NCBI GenBank assembly: GCA_016124855.1
Contig: WGMX01000043.1
Coordinates: 62,001 to 126,000, forward strand
DNA length: 64,000 nucleotides
Direction of reading: 5' to 3'
Source: Anaerolineaceae bacterium
GTDB taxonomy: Bacteria > Chloroflexota > Anaerolineae > Aggregatilineales > Phototrophicaceae
In this document: piece by piece, positions 34,916 through 44,769 of the stretch
How the letters are laid out: each line of letters starts with the position of its first letter
Position numbering within the stretch: position 1 is the first letter of the stretch
The notes under the pieces: model-generated
The model's input: only the letters and a program-made list of their open reading frames with translations
Told to the model about the DNA's origin: nothing
The model's database searches: none
Position numbers and translations under genes: made by a program

Positions 34916-37900
34916 TTAATCAGCCTGTTCTATCAATAAATCACCAATCGTTGCTTCGAGCCTGTTAAGAGCGTCAGACCATTCATGCTTATCAACACGC
35001 ACAAATTGCCCGTACCGAATATAATAGATATAAGTATCCGGCACAATTCCGCCAAGTTGCTCCTGAACAGCCGCCGCATATACGCCGACTTGTAAATAAT
35101 AGCGTAGGGCATGGTTGCTCAACAACTTTTGATCTGCTCCCCGTTTGTAACCTTTCACGTGACTTGTCTTATAATCCAGTATCACCCAACTACCATCTGG
35201 TCGCTGCAAGAGTACATCCAGAACACCATGAATGATGCGTTTGTCAGTGCGATACACGAAAGGGATTTCGCGGTAAAGTTGCTGAGCCGCAGTCAGCCAC
35301 CTATAGACTTGGTTTTTCCTTATCTTATCGAGCAGTTCATGGGCTTCTTGAATTGCGTATTTACGTTGACCTTCATCAACGACACCCAACTCCCATGCGT
35401 AACTATCAAGCCGATCATCAAAATCACTGTGATCCTCACCGAACTGCCACCACCCCAGTACTTTATGTACCATTTCACCGATGATTCGTTGTGAGACATC
35501 ATGCCTGCTTCGTAACCTGATTTGTTCAATCATTAATGGCGCATCGTGTAGAACACTTCGTCGGAACCGCTGTCGATAAGTGGAATCAAACGATGCACCG
35601 CCCGCATCAGCAATTTGCGTAGAAGTGATATGCCGGACTGTAGAACTGATGTTGATGGGTAAATCTGCGATCAGCGGTGCTTGGTTGTCACCGGGTAGGG
35701 GAGTGAGCGCCACAACTGATGGATGTGTCCAACCATTTTCAGTGTCTAGATTTGTCGGATTAAATCTATTGTCTTCGGGTGGTCGTTCAGGGACAGTGAT
35801 CCTAAACTTGCCCCAGACCTGTTCGATGACCCTGCTGCCTACAGTCAATTCTTCATTGATTTCGAGTGCTAAATCTATCCAACTCATCCATGTATCTTTT
35901 CGATTTTGTCTCACACCGCTCAAAAGCAGATAATCTTGTGCTCGAGTTGCCGCCACATATAAAAGTCGTTTACGTTCAGCGATGTCACGCAGATGTTGTA
36001 GTCGCTCAGCTTGTTTATGCGCGTATCCACTGATCATCTTGTTCTCAACCGCATCATAGACTTTACAGACTAAGCCGAACTTTGGGTCAACCATAACAGT
36101 GTCGCCACCATAAGAGCCTCTGTGCCAGCCAATGTCTACTAGCACCACCAGCGGATATTCCAGCCCCTTGCTTGCGTGAACTGTCATCAATGCTACGCTG
36201 TTTTTAACATCGAGCAGTGCTTCACCTTCACGCACTTCGCGGGCGGTCAAGTCTCTCAAGTACTGTGAGAATGCACCCAAAGTTACTTGCCGGCTCTCAA
36301 GTGCCTTGTGAATCAGTTTTTCGACATTTTCACGTCGTCGTGCGCCGTCTGGTAATCCGGTGAGTGTTGCTAAATAACCGGTTTCATCAAGTGCCGCTTG
36401 CAGCAAATCTGCAATCGAAACACGTCCCACTATAGCGCGCAATCGACCCAAACTCTGACGTGCAAAGTCAACGTGTGCTTGCTCATGAACGGCGATATTA
36501 TTTAGATAACTTAGCGCTTCGTACAAAGGTAGTCGCGTGCGCTCATTATGTGGGTCGCGCTGCAAGCGGAGGGTCAACAATGCATCGTCGCTTAACCCAA
36601 ACAGTGGTGAACGCAGCGCTGATGCCAGTGCCAGATTGTCACCGGGATTATGCAGTGCTGTCAACAGATTGAGTAAATCCCACACTTCCTGTCTGCTGTA
36701 ATAACCGCGTCCTGCAATCGTCACGAAGGGCAGTTGCGCCGTCTTGAACACATCTTCATACACGAGAATATTACTTGTGGATTGGTAAAGGATTGCTATG
36801 TCGCCGTAATTTAACGGGCGGGTAATCCGCTGTTCCTTGTCATAAATTAGACGTTTTTCCTCCTCGACAATACGCTTTAATTGATTTGCCAGTTCATAGG
36901 CTTCCCAGCGTCTCATGCCTTCAGCATTTAGTTGGTCTTCTGTCTCCGGCTTACTGAGGTAAACCACTTCTATCGGCACTTCTCCAGATGGAGCTCCTAA
37001 CCGTTTGGCCTCCATCAGCTTACCTAGTTCGACCTCATAATTTCTCGCTGGGCTGTTCGCTTCGCGTACTAAAATTTGCCCGAATAGATGGTTAAAGCCA
37101 TCAACCAACGACTGATGTGAGCGGAATGAAAACGCTAGAGGTACATCAACTCCGCCGCTTTCCGTTATTTGGTCTTTGACCTGTTCGAATACACTGACAT
37201 CAGCGCCCCTAAATTGGTAAATGCTTTGTTTGGGATCGCCGACCACAAATAGGCTGCCACCTTGTTCAATCTTTGCCAATCCGCGCACGATTTCCCATTG
37301 AGTTGAATTCGTATCTTGGAACTCGTCAACCAGAAGATGCTTGAATTCTGTTCCTCGATACCGTTCGCGCACTGTTGGGTTATTAACCAATAAATCTCGC
37401 GTCAAAAGCTCTAAATCATTGAAATCGAGTAGTCCTTCTTCTTGTTTTCGTGAACGGTATGTTTGTTGCGCTTGCCGAATAAGCTCGACCCATAACGGCA
37501 GCATTTCTGCCGCTTTGCGGTCGATTTCACCAAGTGGCTCCCCAATGAAAGCTAAAGTTTCTCGCACCATTTCACGCAGCAGTTTTAGTGACGCTTTAGC
37601 ACCTTCAAGGGTTACTTTATCACCCCAAATGTCTGCTTTACCGCCTTGTAAATTGATCGCCCGCTCTAGCTTTTCTAATGTATCAAGACATGTCTTGCTA
37701 TCTTTGCTTGTATTCAACGTCGCAATTAACGGATGGCACGCTAACCAAACGTCGAGAATCTTGTCATTCCCTATGGGCCAACCATTTTCAGGTCGCCATT
37801 GAGAAGTCGTGACATACGTCGGATTATTGCGCAGTTCCATTATCATTTGAGAAGCATTGCTTTCCCGTAATTGCTGCCAATGATCCATAACATTTTCTGG

Positions 37901-38458
37901 CAGGTTTGGAATATCCTCCGCAATCCGTTGCAACAAAGTGTCGCGTATAATCTTTGCATCATATTCGGTGAAAAGTCTTACCGCTGTTCGACCTTCATGC
38001 ACCACGCTTTCGAGTACATCATCAATGCAGTTATCGAGGATTATTCGTGCATCAACTTCGTCTAAAACTTCAAAACCGGGATCAATTCCTACTTCTGCAG
38101 CGTTCGCCCTCAAAATTGAGGCGCACAGTCCGTGAATCGTATCAATACGCGCACTTTCCATCGCAGCCATGCGCGCTGCCCATACCGCTTCTGAAGCGGG
38201 TGTGGTTGAGCTGTTTAAACGCTGTTCGAGTGCCTTTCGCACCCGATCCCGCATTTCTTGTGCGGCTTTCTTCGTGAACGTAATCGCCACAACCGCGTTT
38301 AGGGGCCATGTGGGATTATTATCGAGTAAGGTCAAATAGCGTTCGACCAGCACGAATGTCTTGCCTGAACCAGCTCCCGCGACCACAATTAAATTGCGCG
38401 TGTGCTCATGAATAGCGGTATGTTGGTCAGGTGTTAACTGTCGTTGTTCGTTGCTCAT
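34916..38458 (-). CDS. addA: AddA: UvrD-type helicase-nuclease
   Basis: The start is ATG 38458, whose ATGA overlaps the addB stop by 4 bases; the longer frame to 38494 would add 12 residues. The 1180-residue product is a superfamily 1A helicase: Walker A VVAGAGSGKTF, later LLVDEFQDTN (motif II), GDPKQSIYQFRGAD (motif III) and VTGxxxAR-like LYVAATRAQDY near motif VI. The C-terminal RecB-family nuclease has GVLDVLLQ and ILDYKTSHV. AddAB resects double-strand ends to a Chi-type site and loads RecA, and it degrades foreign linear DNA. It is encoded with AddB, a NERD protein and a response regulator. Confidence 0.92.
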   Translation of the reverse strand: MSNEQRQLTPDQHTAIHEHTRNLIVVAGAGSGKTFVLVERYLTLLDNNPTWPLNAVVAITFTKKAAQEMRDRVRKALEQRLNSSTTPASEAVWAARMAAMESARIDTIHGLCASILRANAAEVGIDPGFEVLDEVDARIILDNCIDDVLESVVHEGRTAVRLFTEYDAKIIRDTLLQRIAEDIPNLPENVMDHWQQLRESNASQMIMELRNNPTYVTTSQWRPENGWPIGNDKILDVWLACHPLIATLNTSKDSKTCLDTLEKLERAINLQGGKADIWGDKVTLEGAKASLKLLREMVRETLAFIGEPLGEIDRKAAEMLPLWVELIRQAQQTYRSRKQEEGLLDFNDLELLTRDLLVNNPTVRERYRGTEFKHLLVDEFQDTNSTQWEIVRGLAKIEQGGSLFVVGDPKQSIYQFRGADVSVFEQVKDQITESGGVDVPLAFSFRSHQSLVDGFNHLFGQILVREANSPARNYEVELGKLMEAKRLGAPSGEVPIEVVYLSKPETEDQLNAEGMRRWEAYELANQLKRIVEEEKRLIYDKEQRITRPLNYGDIAILYQSTSNILVYEDVFKTAQLPFVTIAGRGYYSRQEVWDLLNLLTALHNPGDNLALASALRSPLFGLSDDALLTLRLQRDPHNERTRLPLYEALSYLNNIAVHEQAHVDFARQSLGRLRAIVGRVSIADLLQAALDETGYLATLTGLPDGARRRENVEKLIHKALESRQVTLGAFSQYLRDLTAREVREGEALLDVKNSVALMTVHASKGLEYPLVVLVDIGWHRGSYGGDTVMVDPKFGLVCKVYDAVENKMISGYAHKQAERLQHLRDIAERKRLLYVAATRAQDYLLLSGVRQNRKDTWMSWIDLALEINEELTVGSRVIEQVWGKFRITVPERPPEDNRFNPTNLDTENGWTHPSVVALTPLPGDNQAPLIADLPINISSTVRHITSTQIADAGGASFDSTYRQRFRRSVLHDAPLMIEQIRLRSRHDVSQRIIGEMVHKVLGWWQFGEDHSDFDDRLDSYAWELGVVDEGQRKYAIQEAHELLDKIRKNQVYRWLTAAQQLYREIPFVYRTDKRIIHGVLDVLLQRPDGSWVILDYKTSHVKGYKRGADQKLLSNHALRYYLQVGVYAAAVQEQLGGIVPDTYIYYIRYGQFVRVDKHEWSDALNRLEATIGDLLIEQAD

Positions 38459-41400
38459 ACTTGTTTCCGCCGGTTCATGATGCTCACCCGACAAAACTTC
38501 GTAAAATCACAGTAATGAGAACAGTCTCCATCATCTTTGCGGTTAGGCACGCTCACGAAATTCCCGGCACGTCCTTGTTGTATATGTTCACTGAGCTGCA
38601 CTTGTGCCTTTTCTAGCGCTTCCTCATCTTCAGGCTTATCGAGATGAATATCGCCGCTAGTCTTGCGATTCAGATGCCAGAAAGTGCCACCAATAATTTG
38701 GTTGGGTGCGGCTACATCTACTTGAAGCCTCTTTTCCAAAATGGCCTGTCCTGCTAAGAGATACAGCATCATCTGGAAATTTCGTCCGTCGGTCATTTCA
38801 CGGGTAGGGATAGTAGTGCTGCCCGTTTTGTAATCCACAACAAATGCATGTTCACCAATCCGATCGATGCGGTCGATGTAACCCGTCACGTTGACGATGC
38901 TTCCGCCAAGCTGAAGTTGCAGAGTCTCAGAATCGTCGCCACTCACAGGCATTTCCTGTAAATATGGCCTGCGATTCTCACCCTTATATAACTTTCCTAA
39001 GGGCGAATCATCGGAAAAATCGGCACGAACCAGCGCCTCTAATTTTCGCATTAAAGTTATTTGCTCCTGTTCCCACAGTACAGACGGACGGAATCCAAAT
39101 GATTGTGGAGCAGAAGGTAAAATTCTTGTCGCGACATCATGTAAGATTGTGATGGCTGTTTCCATATACTCAGAGTTAATAATTACTCTGCGTCGAGTGA
39201 GTTCTCGGTAAGTCTCCTCCAAAATGGCATGAACGACAGTGCCGCGTTGTGGAGCATCCATGCCAACTTCCGGCTCATCTACGGCTTCAAGTTTGAGCAG
39301 CCGTTTCGCGAAATAATGAAAGCCGCACACCCCATAATCATTAAATTGACTTGCGCTCCAGATGCGCTTGTCTCCCAGTTCCGCTGCTATCCAATCGAGC
39401 AGTCGAGGGTCTGTCAACCGTCCACTGTAGTTGTCGAGTTTGTGGCTCATCATTCGATGATATTCAATGTTTCGTGTGTGCCAAATATGCTGCCAATGTT
39501 GTCTATGATGCGTGACGAGCCAGTTGTAAAGTTCGGTTGTTTGTGTATCAAGCGTACTTTGGTTAAACGCACTTGCAACCGCCAAAGCCGCTTCGCTGCG
39601 GTGAGCGACATCTTCTGCTTTAGTCACACTGCCTATCTGGATTTTATAACGTTCTATAATGTCATCCGAATCCTTAAAAGCAGCTTTGACTGCTCGCCAC
39701 AAATGGCTTTCAGGCCAAATCGCACCGTTTTGTATTGTTGGTCGTGACAGAGTGAGACACTTCCGCGGTAAACCAATCAGTTCATAGAATAATCCGTCGT
39801 CGGCTGCTCGCTCGGACTGTGTTTCAAGGAAAATGCCCGCCTGCGTCAGTGCTTCCCGTTCACTATCAAGATAAATTGGATCTTCAGGTGTGGGGCGGGG
39901 GAAGATACCTTCAGATAAACCCGGTATAAACACATGCTCATGTGGCAAACCGCGCGCGTCTGTTACCGATGTGATTAGAACTTTTCCCGAACGATTGGTA
40001 TTGTTGGTAAAGGACGCTGAACCAACGGCACTCCTAAAATCCCTCAGAAATACTTGCCATGAGATGTTGTCCACTGGTTCGAGTTTTAAAACGGCGATTA
40101 AGTTTTGAGTAGTCAGCATTCCCCGAAGTACTTTTTTGATGCTGTATATAGCCTGTAAATCGCGCGCAATGAATGTCTCATTTGTCAGTCGGATTTGTTC
40201 GATCATTCGCAGTGAATTAGCTGGTATTTCGGGTGCGATTGCATCTTCATCCGGTTCTGTTATCGTATCGTCGCCAATTAGCGTCTCAATCCACTCGATA
40301 AAGTTATGAATGCTGCTTGTTTGAGGAGGACTTACAGCTTCAAAGAAGTTTGCTAAAGTATGGCCTAAACGGCTGCTTTCTAATGCTGTCAAGAATGCCG
40401 GATGCATTTCGCCATCTTCATCGGTTATGGACACCGACGATGCTTGTATAGCATCGAACCAGTCTTGCCGTCCTTTTATGACTTGCTGTTCTTGGCTAAG
40501 GACATCCAATTGATTGATGATATCATCACCCATTCCGGGCACGGCAAAATAAGGTGACCGCATCACATCTAACACATCGCGCCGCCGGAAATCATTGCGG
40601 GCGAGTTCTAAGAGATTGAGTAGGGCGATGACTGCCGGGTTATTAGCCAATGTGTCACCATCATGCAGCACGGTTGGAATTCCATACCGTTGTGCGGCAC
40701 GATCAAAATGCGGAGCATATAGTGTCCAATCCCGTACGGCGATGAGGATTTCGTCTGGCGAAACCCCGTCTAATAACAGCCGTTTAACTTGGCGCATAAC
40801 TGCTGATGCTTCAGTTTTGGGGTCAGGTGCTTCTATGAGCTTCAACGACTCATGAGCTTGTAATTTCGGGACGGAAGTGCTAAAGCTGTATTGAATAAGA
40901 TGAGTCAATCCCTCATTCCGCCTCGAATCAGCCAATGCTGGCAGTTCATGTGTCACTAAAATTTGCCCTGCTTGCTCGAACGCTGATATTAAACGGTGTT
41001 TAGCCTCGGTAAACCGTCTTCCAACTGTCTTCTCTCTCCCATGAACTTGAGGCAGCGTAATAACGGTTTGTTGGGCACGACGTGCTAACAATGCCAGTAG
41101 TTGTGCCTGTAATGGGTTGAATTGGTCAAAACCGTCTACCAGCAAATGAACGACATTCTTCCCGATGTCATCACGTTGTTTGACTTCTTCAAGTGCCAGC
41201 CAACCTTCGCCTTCGCGGTCGATTAGGTTGTTCTTTCGCAGCATTGATTGATAACTGGTGTAAATGATGGCTAAATCACGGTCTTTATCCGTTCCGCGCA
41301 TAGCAGCTTCTTCAAAATGTTCTGGAAATATCACATTTTGCTTAAGTTCATAGATGAAATCGGCCACAATCCTTGCGAATCCGGATTTGTCAGCAATCTT

Positions 41401-41739
41401 GTGAAAAATGGTAAGCTGATTTTGGCTTTGAAGCTCTATCAATAACCCCTGAATGAGCCGTAACCGCGCTGTCTCATCGAGTTCACGTTGGGGCTTCCCG
41501 ACCATATCCAGTAAACGCGCATAAAGGGTGTAAAAGCTGAAAAAAGTGATATTGAAATAAATGCGTCGTTCTTGGGTGCTGTCGACAAGCCGTTGACGCA
41601 GCGCGTCTTCTTGCCGCCTTCCGGGCGAAAGTACCCAAACCGGCGCAAAAGGATGGTGATTTATGACATTTTGTAGTTGGTTCAGTGCGTATTCGGTCTT
41701 ACCAGCACCTACTGGAGCCAGCAGGAGTTCACTCGGCAT
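38455..41739 (-). CDS. addB: AddB: Fe-S helicase-nuclease subunit
   Basis: The 1094-residue product has an N-terminal P-loop LLAPVGAGKTEYAL and degenerate UvrD-like helicase domains. The C-terminal PD-(D/E)XK nuclease has HAFVVDYKTGSTT. The four Fe-S cysteines are present: one in DYGVCGFHYF and three in DCSHYCDFTKFC near the C-terminus. That is the AddB iron-staple pattern. It partners AddA for double-strand-break processing. It starts 11 bases after the NERD gene and ends in ATGA overlap with addA. Confidence 0.92.
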   Translation of the reverse strand: MPSELLLAPVGAGKTEYALNQLQNVINHHPFAPVWVLSPGRRQEDALRQRLVDSTQERRIYFNITFFSFYTLYARLLDMVGKPQRELDETARLRLIQGLLIELQSQNQLTIFHKIADKSGFARIVADFIYELKQNVIFPEHFEEAAMRGTDKDRDLAIIYTSYQSMLRKNNLIDREGEGWLALEEVKQRDDIGKNVVHLLVDGFDQFNPLQAQLLALLARRAQQTVITLPQVHGREKTVGRRFTEAKHRLISAFEQAGQILVTHELPALADSRRNEGLTHLIQYSFSTSVPKLQAHESLKLIEAPDPKTEASAVMRQVKRLLLDGVSPDEILIAVRDWTLYAPHFDRAAQRYGIPTVLHDGDTLANNPAVIALLNLLELARNDFRRRDVLDVMRSPYFAVPGMGDDIINQLDVLSQEQQVIKGRQDWFDAIQASSVSITDEDGEMHPAFLTALESSRLGHTLANFFEAVSPPQTSSIHNFIEWIETLIGDDTITEPDEDAIAPEIPANSLRMIEQIRLTNETFIARDLQAIYSIKKVLRGMLTTQNLIAVLKLEPVDNISWQVFLRDFRSAVGSASFTNNTNRSGKVLITSVTDARGLPHEHVFIPGLSEGIFPRPTPEDPIYLDSEREALTQAGIFLETQSERAADDGLFYELIGLPRKCLTLSRPTIQNGAIWPESHLWRAVKAAFKDSDDIIERYKIQIGSVTKAEDVAHRSEAALAVASAFNQSTLDTQTTELYNWLVTHHRQHWQHIWHTRNIEYHRMMSHKLDNYSGRLTDPRLLDWIAAELGDKRIWSASQFNDYGVCGFHYFAKRLLKLEAVDEPEVGMDAPQRGTVVHAILEETYRELTRRRVIINSEYMETAITILHDVATRILPSAPQSFGFRPSVLWEQEQITLMRKLEALVRADFSDDSPLGKLYKGENRRPYLQEMPVSGDDSETLQLQLGGSIVNVTGYIDRIDRIGEHAFVVDYKTGSTTIPTREMTDGRNFQMMLYLLAGQAILEKRLQVDVAAPNQIIGGTFWHLNRKTSGDIHLDKPEDEEALEKAQVQLSEHIQQGRAGNFVSVPNRKDDGDCSHYCDFTKFCRVSIMNRRKQV

Positions 41740-41750
41740 AGCGATATGTC

Positions 41751-42500
41751 CTATTCAAGGAGCAGTCGGCGCGTTGCCGTTACGGTCTCCTGTGGAATGC
41801 GGTCTTTTTTTGCAAGAAATTGCCCGCTGAGGTTTTGTAGAATGGAATGCAGATGGGTGATAGGCACGATAGCATCTTTTTCGGAAATCGTTACAGCGCT
41901 TGGCCCCGCTGTAAAAACGATGACACCAAATACGGGAACGCTTTCTAGCCGGTGCTTTGTCAAATAATCTCGCAAATGCTGGATATCATCTACAGCTTCT
42001 TTAGTGGGGTTGGTAGCAAAGGGCAGCCACTCACCTTGTTTATTTTGTTTGAGCCAATTGGCTCCTTCATTCGCGAAATTGCCGCTGTTGTTCAGTATAC
42101 GAAAAACCAGCGCGCCCGGTGGCCCAAGCAAAACCGCGTCGATATAACCCAATCCTGAGCGATTGATGTTGCGAATATAGGAGTACCGTCCATCAAAATA
42201 ATTACTCTGGTTCAAAACATCTCCGGTTAGCATGGCGAGATCATTTTCTTTGCGTCGTGTCAATGCCCGTATCGCAATGACAATCGCCACGAGAACCACG
42301 AAGATGCCGCCCGCTAACAGGCCTTTTGAGCTCAGGTCATATAACCAGAATAGAGGGTGAATCTTGGGAATGAGCAGAATTGTAATCAGTAATGCCCCGA
42401 CGACAGCCAGCAGTACACCAATTGCCACTACAATAAATGCCATTTGCAGCAGTTGGGTTGACCGGCGGTTTAACGCACGAACAGGAGCAATATTTTCCAT
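41751..42500 (-). CDS. NERD-domain membrane protein
   Basis: The 249-residue product has two N-terminal membrane helices (about 19-44 and 60-80). A cytoplasmic NERD-like domain (about 95-210) follows: LGYIDAVLLGPPGALVFRI, then GEWLPFATNPTKEAVDDI and VPVFGVIVFT. NERD resembles restriction-type nuclease folds and occurs in DNA-processing contexts, usually with the acidic residue and the strand seen here (IDAVLL, then ALVFRI). The second acidic residue is not obvious, so it may bind rather than cut. It lies 14 bases after a response regulator and 11 before addB, in one transcript. Confidence 0.7.
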   Translation of the reverse strand: MENIAPVRALNRRSTQLLQMAFIVVAIGVLLAVVGALLITILLIPKIHPLFWLYDLSSKGLLAGGIFVVLVAIVIAIRALTRRKENDLAMLTGDVLNQSNYFDGRYSYIRNINRSGLGYIDAVLLGPPGALVFRILNNSGNFANEGANWLKQNKQGEWLPFATNPTKEAVDDIQHLRDYLTKHRLESVPVFGVIVFTAGPSAVTISEKDAIVPITHLHSILQNLSGQFLAKKDRIPQETVTATRRLLLE

Positions 42501-42514
42501 TGGCGAGTTGTACC

Positions 42515-42949
42515 TTACTGACGCTTTTGAGCGGAGATTCGTGCACGTCGAGCTGTTAGTACTTCATCCAGCACTTTTTGAAGTTCATTGAAACGCGGCA
42601 GCGGCTTATACATCAGACGATCTGCATCCGTCTTTTTCATGATCTCGTTATACTCTTCAGTACTCATCCTGTAGGCCGTTGCGAACACAATTGCGACTTG
42701 TCCCAAAATGGGACTTTTACGTAGTCGAACAGCGACCTCGTCACCATTGATGTTACCGGGCAGCCGAATATCGAGCAGTGCCAGCTCAGGCAGTTCGCCT
42801 TTGAATCGCCCTTCATCAACGTCATCAATCCATGAAACGGCTTCTTCCCCATCGACGAACGCCACGCCTTCGATACCCCACATTTCAAACATTGCCAATA
42901 AAACTTCGTAAATATCGGGCTCGTCCTCAACAACCATCCAAGTAGACAA
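42515..42949 (-). CDS. Single-domain response regulator at the head of the addBA cluster
   Basis: I start it at TTG 42949, where aaggag is 6 bases upstream and the protein begins LSTWMVVEDEPD; ATG 42937 is an alternative. The 144-residue receiver has the acidic pocket EDE and phospho-Asp in LALLDIRLPG, followed by FATAYRMS and the Lys in LMYKPLPRF. It has an insertion after the first helix (DDVDEGRFKGEL). The regulator at 43115 has the same insertion, so they are paralogues. It is followed 14 bases later by the NERD gene. Confidence 0.85.
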   Translation of the reverse strand: MSTWMVVEDEPDIYEVLLAMFEMWGIEGVAFVDGEEAVSWIDDVDEGRFKGELPELALLDIRLPGNINGDEVAVRLRKSPILGQVAIVFATAYRMSTEEYNEIMKKTDADRLMYKPLPRFNELQKVLDEVLTARRARISAQKRQ

Positions 42950-43114
42950 AGTAGGCTCCTTTTGCCAGCGCCGTAACAAACCAATCTTTTTGATTATACC
43001 TGTATTTTCAGAACCTGACTTGTACAAAGTTGAGATTTTTCTAAGCGTAATTTGCGTACAACGAGTATACTGATAGCTATATAGAATAACGATGTTGTTA
43101 TATAAGAGGTTGTC

Positions 43115-43546
43115 TTGATTTGGCTGATTGCGGAAGACGAAACCGATATACTGAGTTTGTTAGCAATGGTTTTTGAAGCGTGGGGGCATAAACCACTCCC
43201 ATTTCCAAGTGGGCAAAAGGTGTGGGATTGGTTAGATAATATTGAGTCGGGTTCTTATGCAGGCGATATTCCTGATTTTGCCTTGATGGATATCCGGATG
43301 CCCGGGAAAAAGGGTAACGAGGTTGCGAATCGGATGCGAACCATTCCCGCATTAAAAAATATTCCGTTGGTGTTGATGACAGCATTTTCGCTTACTGATT
43401 CCGAAAAACTCGAATTTCAGACTCGTGATGGTGTAGATGCCGTTATTAACAAACCCTTGCCCGCCTTTGATGTATTGCAATCTACGCTAAACAAAATTAT
43501 CCAAAATAAGAGTTTAGATCAATCCGGAGTCAATCAATCGCTATGA
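43115..43546 (+). CDS. Single-domain response regulator paired with a histidine kinase
   Basis: The 143-residue product starts with TTG (agagg just upstream). The receiver motifs are AEDE, phospho-Asp in FALMDIRMPGKKG, LMTAFSLT and NKPLPAF. It is a close paralogue of the divergent regulator at 42515-42949, with the shared DNIESGSYAGDI-type insertion. Its stop overlaps the kinase start by 4 bases (ATGA), so this regulator and the kinase form a pair. No DNA-binding domain is present. Confidence 0.88.
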   Translation: MIWLIAEDETDILSLLAMVFEAWGHKPLPFPSGQKVWDWLDNIESGSYAGDIPDFALMDIRMPGKKGNEVANRMRTIPALKNIPLVLMTAFSLTDSEKLEFQTRDGVDAVINKPLPAFDVLQSTLNKIIQNKSLDQSGVNQSL

Positions 43547-44769
43547 GTAGTGATCCACAAGAACTAAGCGGTGTCATTCGGCGCGTTGATCATCTTGGAA
43601 GTGCTACTTCCCAACTGTTTAGCCGTTTATATCAGGGCCTGCGAAAAGGCTCTGAACCCCCGTCCGCTAACGGATCACCGTCCGATTCATCAAATAGCGA
43701 GACTGAAACTGGAACTAAAAATCGCGATGTTGAAATTGAACGGCTGAATGCCATCATCCATGCTCTCGATGAAGGTATTATCGTTCAAGACACCGAAGGA
43801 CGCGTTCTGATTGAAAATGCCGCCGCCAAGAAATTAATTGGTAGCCGCAAAGACTTCTGGACGAGCGAACTCGGAACCTTATTTAATGCATTCCGTGATG
43901 TTGTGCGTCTCGAATCAGAACTTGCTCCATTGGGCGAACCGGCTCGCATTCAAATTAATAATATGATAATTGGCGCGCAGGTAGCGGCTGTTGCTGATAG
44001 TCAAGGCAAACGTATTGGCACGATGATGGTTTTGCGAGATGTGACGCGCGACGCTTTGGCAGATCGTCTCAAGGACAGCTTTGTAACAGCCATTTCTCAT
44101 GAACTGCGTACACCTATGGCCGTCATCAAAGGGATGAGCGACGTTATCATGGGACAGCCGCAGGATAAGCCGCCAAACCGCAAGTTCTTAGAAACACTTA
44201 GCCGCAATGTTGACATCTTAGACCGGATGATTGTCGAATTACTGGACATCGGTGAAATGAGTGCGACTGCCTTTTCGGTTCGTCGCGATCCATTAAACAT
44301 CGAAGACCTCGTTTGGCAGGTTGAGCGGGGAATGAAGCCTGAAGTCAAAAAGGCCAAGCTTGATGTCAAAATTATGATAAAGGATATTGATCGTATCCAT
44401 CTAACTGGAGATGATCAACGTTTGCGTTGGGCGCTAGGACACCTATTGCAAAACAGCATTCGTTATACCGAGCCTAATGGTCATATTATTATCATCGTTG
44501 GTTTAAGCGGTGATAATCAGGTTGCAATCCAAGTTGTTGATACCGGGGTAGGCATCTCTAAACGCGATTTGCCTCATGTGTTTGAACGCTTTTATCGTGG
44601 TGAGCCTCGCACCCGCAGCGGCAAGCTGCTGGACCCGCGTGGTTTAGGGCAAGGCTTATTTGTTGCCCGCACTGTTGCCGAATCGCATGGGGGCTATTTA
44701 TCAGTACAAAGTGAAGTAGGGCAAGGGAGCGTATTTACAATGGTGCTTCCGCTCCAGCAGCTCAACTAA
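43543..44769 (+). CDS. Soluble PAS-domain sensor histidine kinase
   Basis: The 408-residue product has no membrane helix. The N-terminal 60 residues are low-complexity and polar. A PAS domain follows (about 65-170; IIHALDEGIIVQDTEGRVLIEN). The HisKA domain has H186 in AISHELRTP, and the HATPase_c domain has QNSIRYTEP (N-box), DTGVGISKRDL (G1) and GLGQGLFVA (G2). It presumably phosphorylates the regulator encoded immediately before it. The gene ends 4 bases into the convergent methyltransferase gene. Confidence 0.93.
   Translation: MSSDPQELSGVIRRVDHLGSATSQLFSRLYQGLRKGSEPPSANGSPSDSSNSETETGTKNRDVEIERLNAIIHALDEGIIVQDTEGRVLIENAAAKKLIGSRKDFWTSELGTLFNAFRDVVRLESELAPLGEPARIQINNMIIGAQVAAVADSQGKRIGTMMVLRDVTRDALADRLKDSFVTAISHELRTPMAVIKGMSDVIMGQPQDKPPNRKFLETLSRNVDILDRMIVELLDIGEMSATAFSVRRDPLNIEDLVWQVERGMKPEVKKAKLDVKIMIKDIDRIHLTGDDQRLRWALGHLLQNSIRYTEPNGHIIIIVGLSGDNQVAIQVVDTGVGISKRDLPHVFERFYRGEPRTRSGKLLDPRGLGQGLFVARTVAESHGGYLSVQSEVGQGSVFTMVLPLQQLN

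Noticed and set aside
37341..37802. Plus-strand Ser/Arg-rich frame inside addA
   Set aside because: It is antisense to conserved helicase motifs of AddA.
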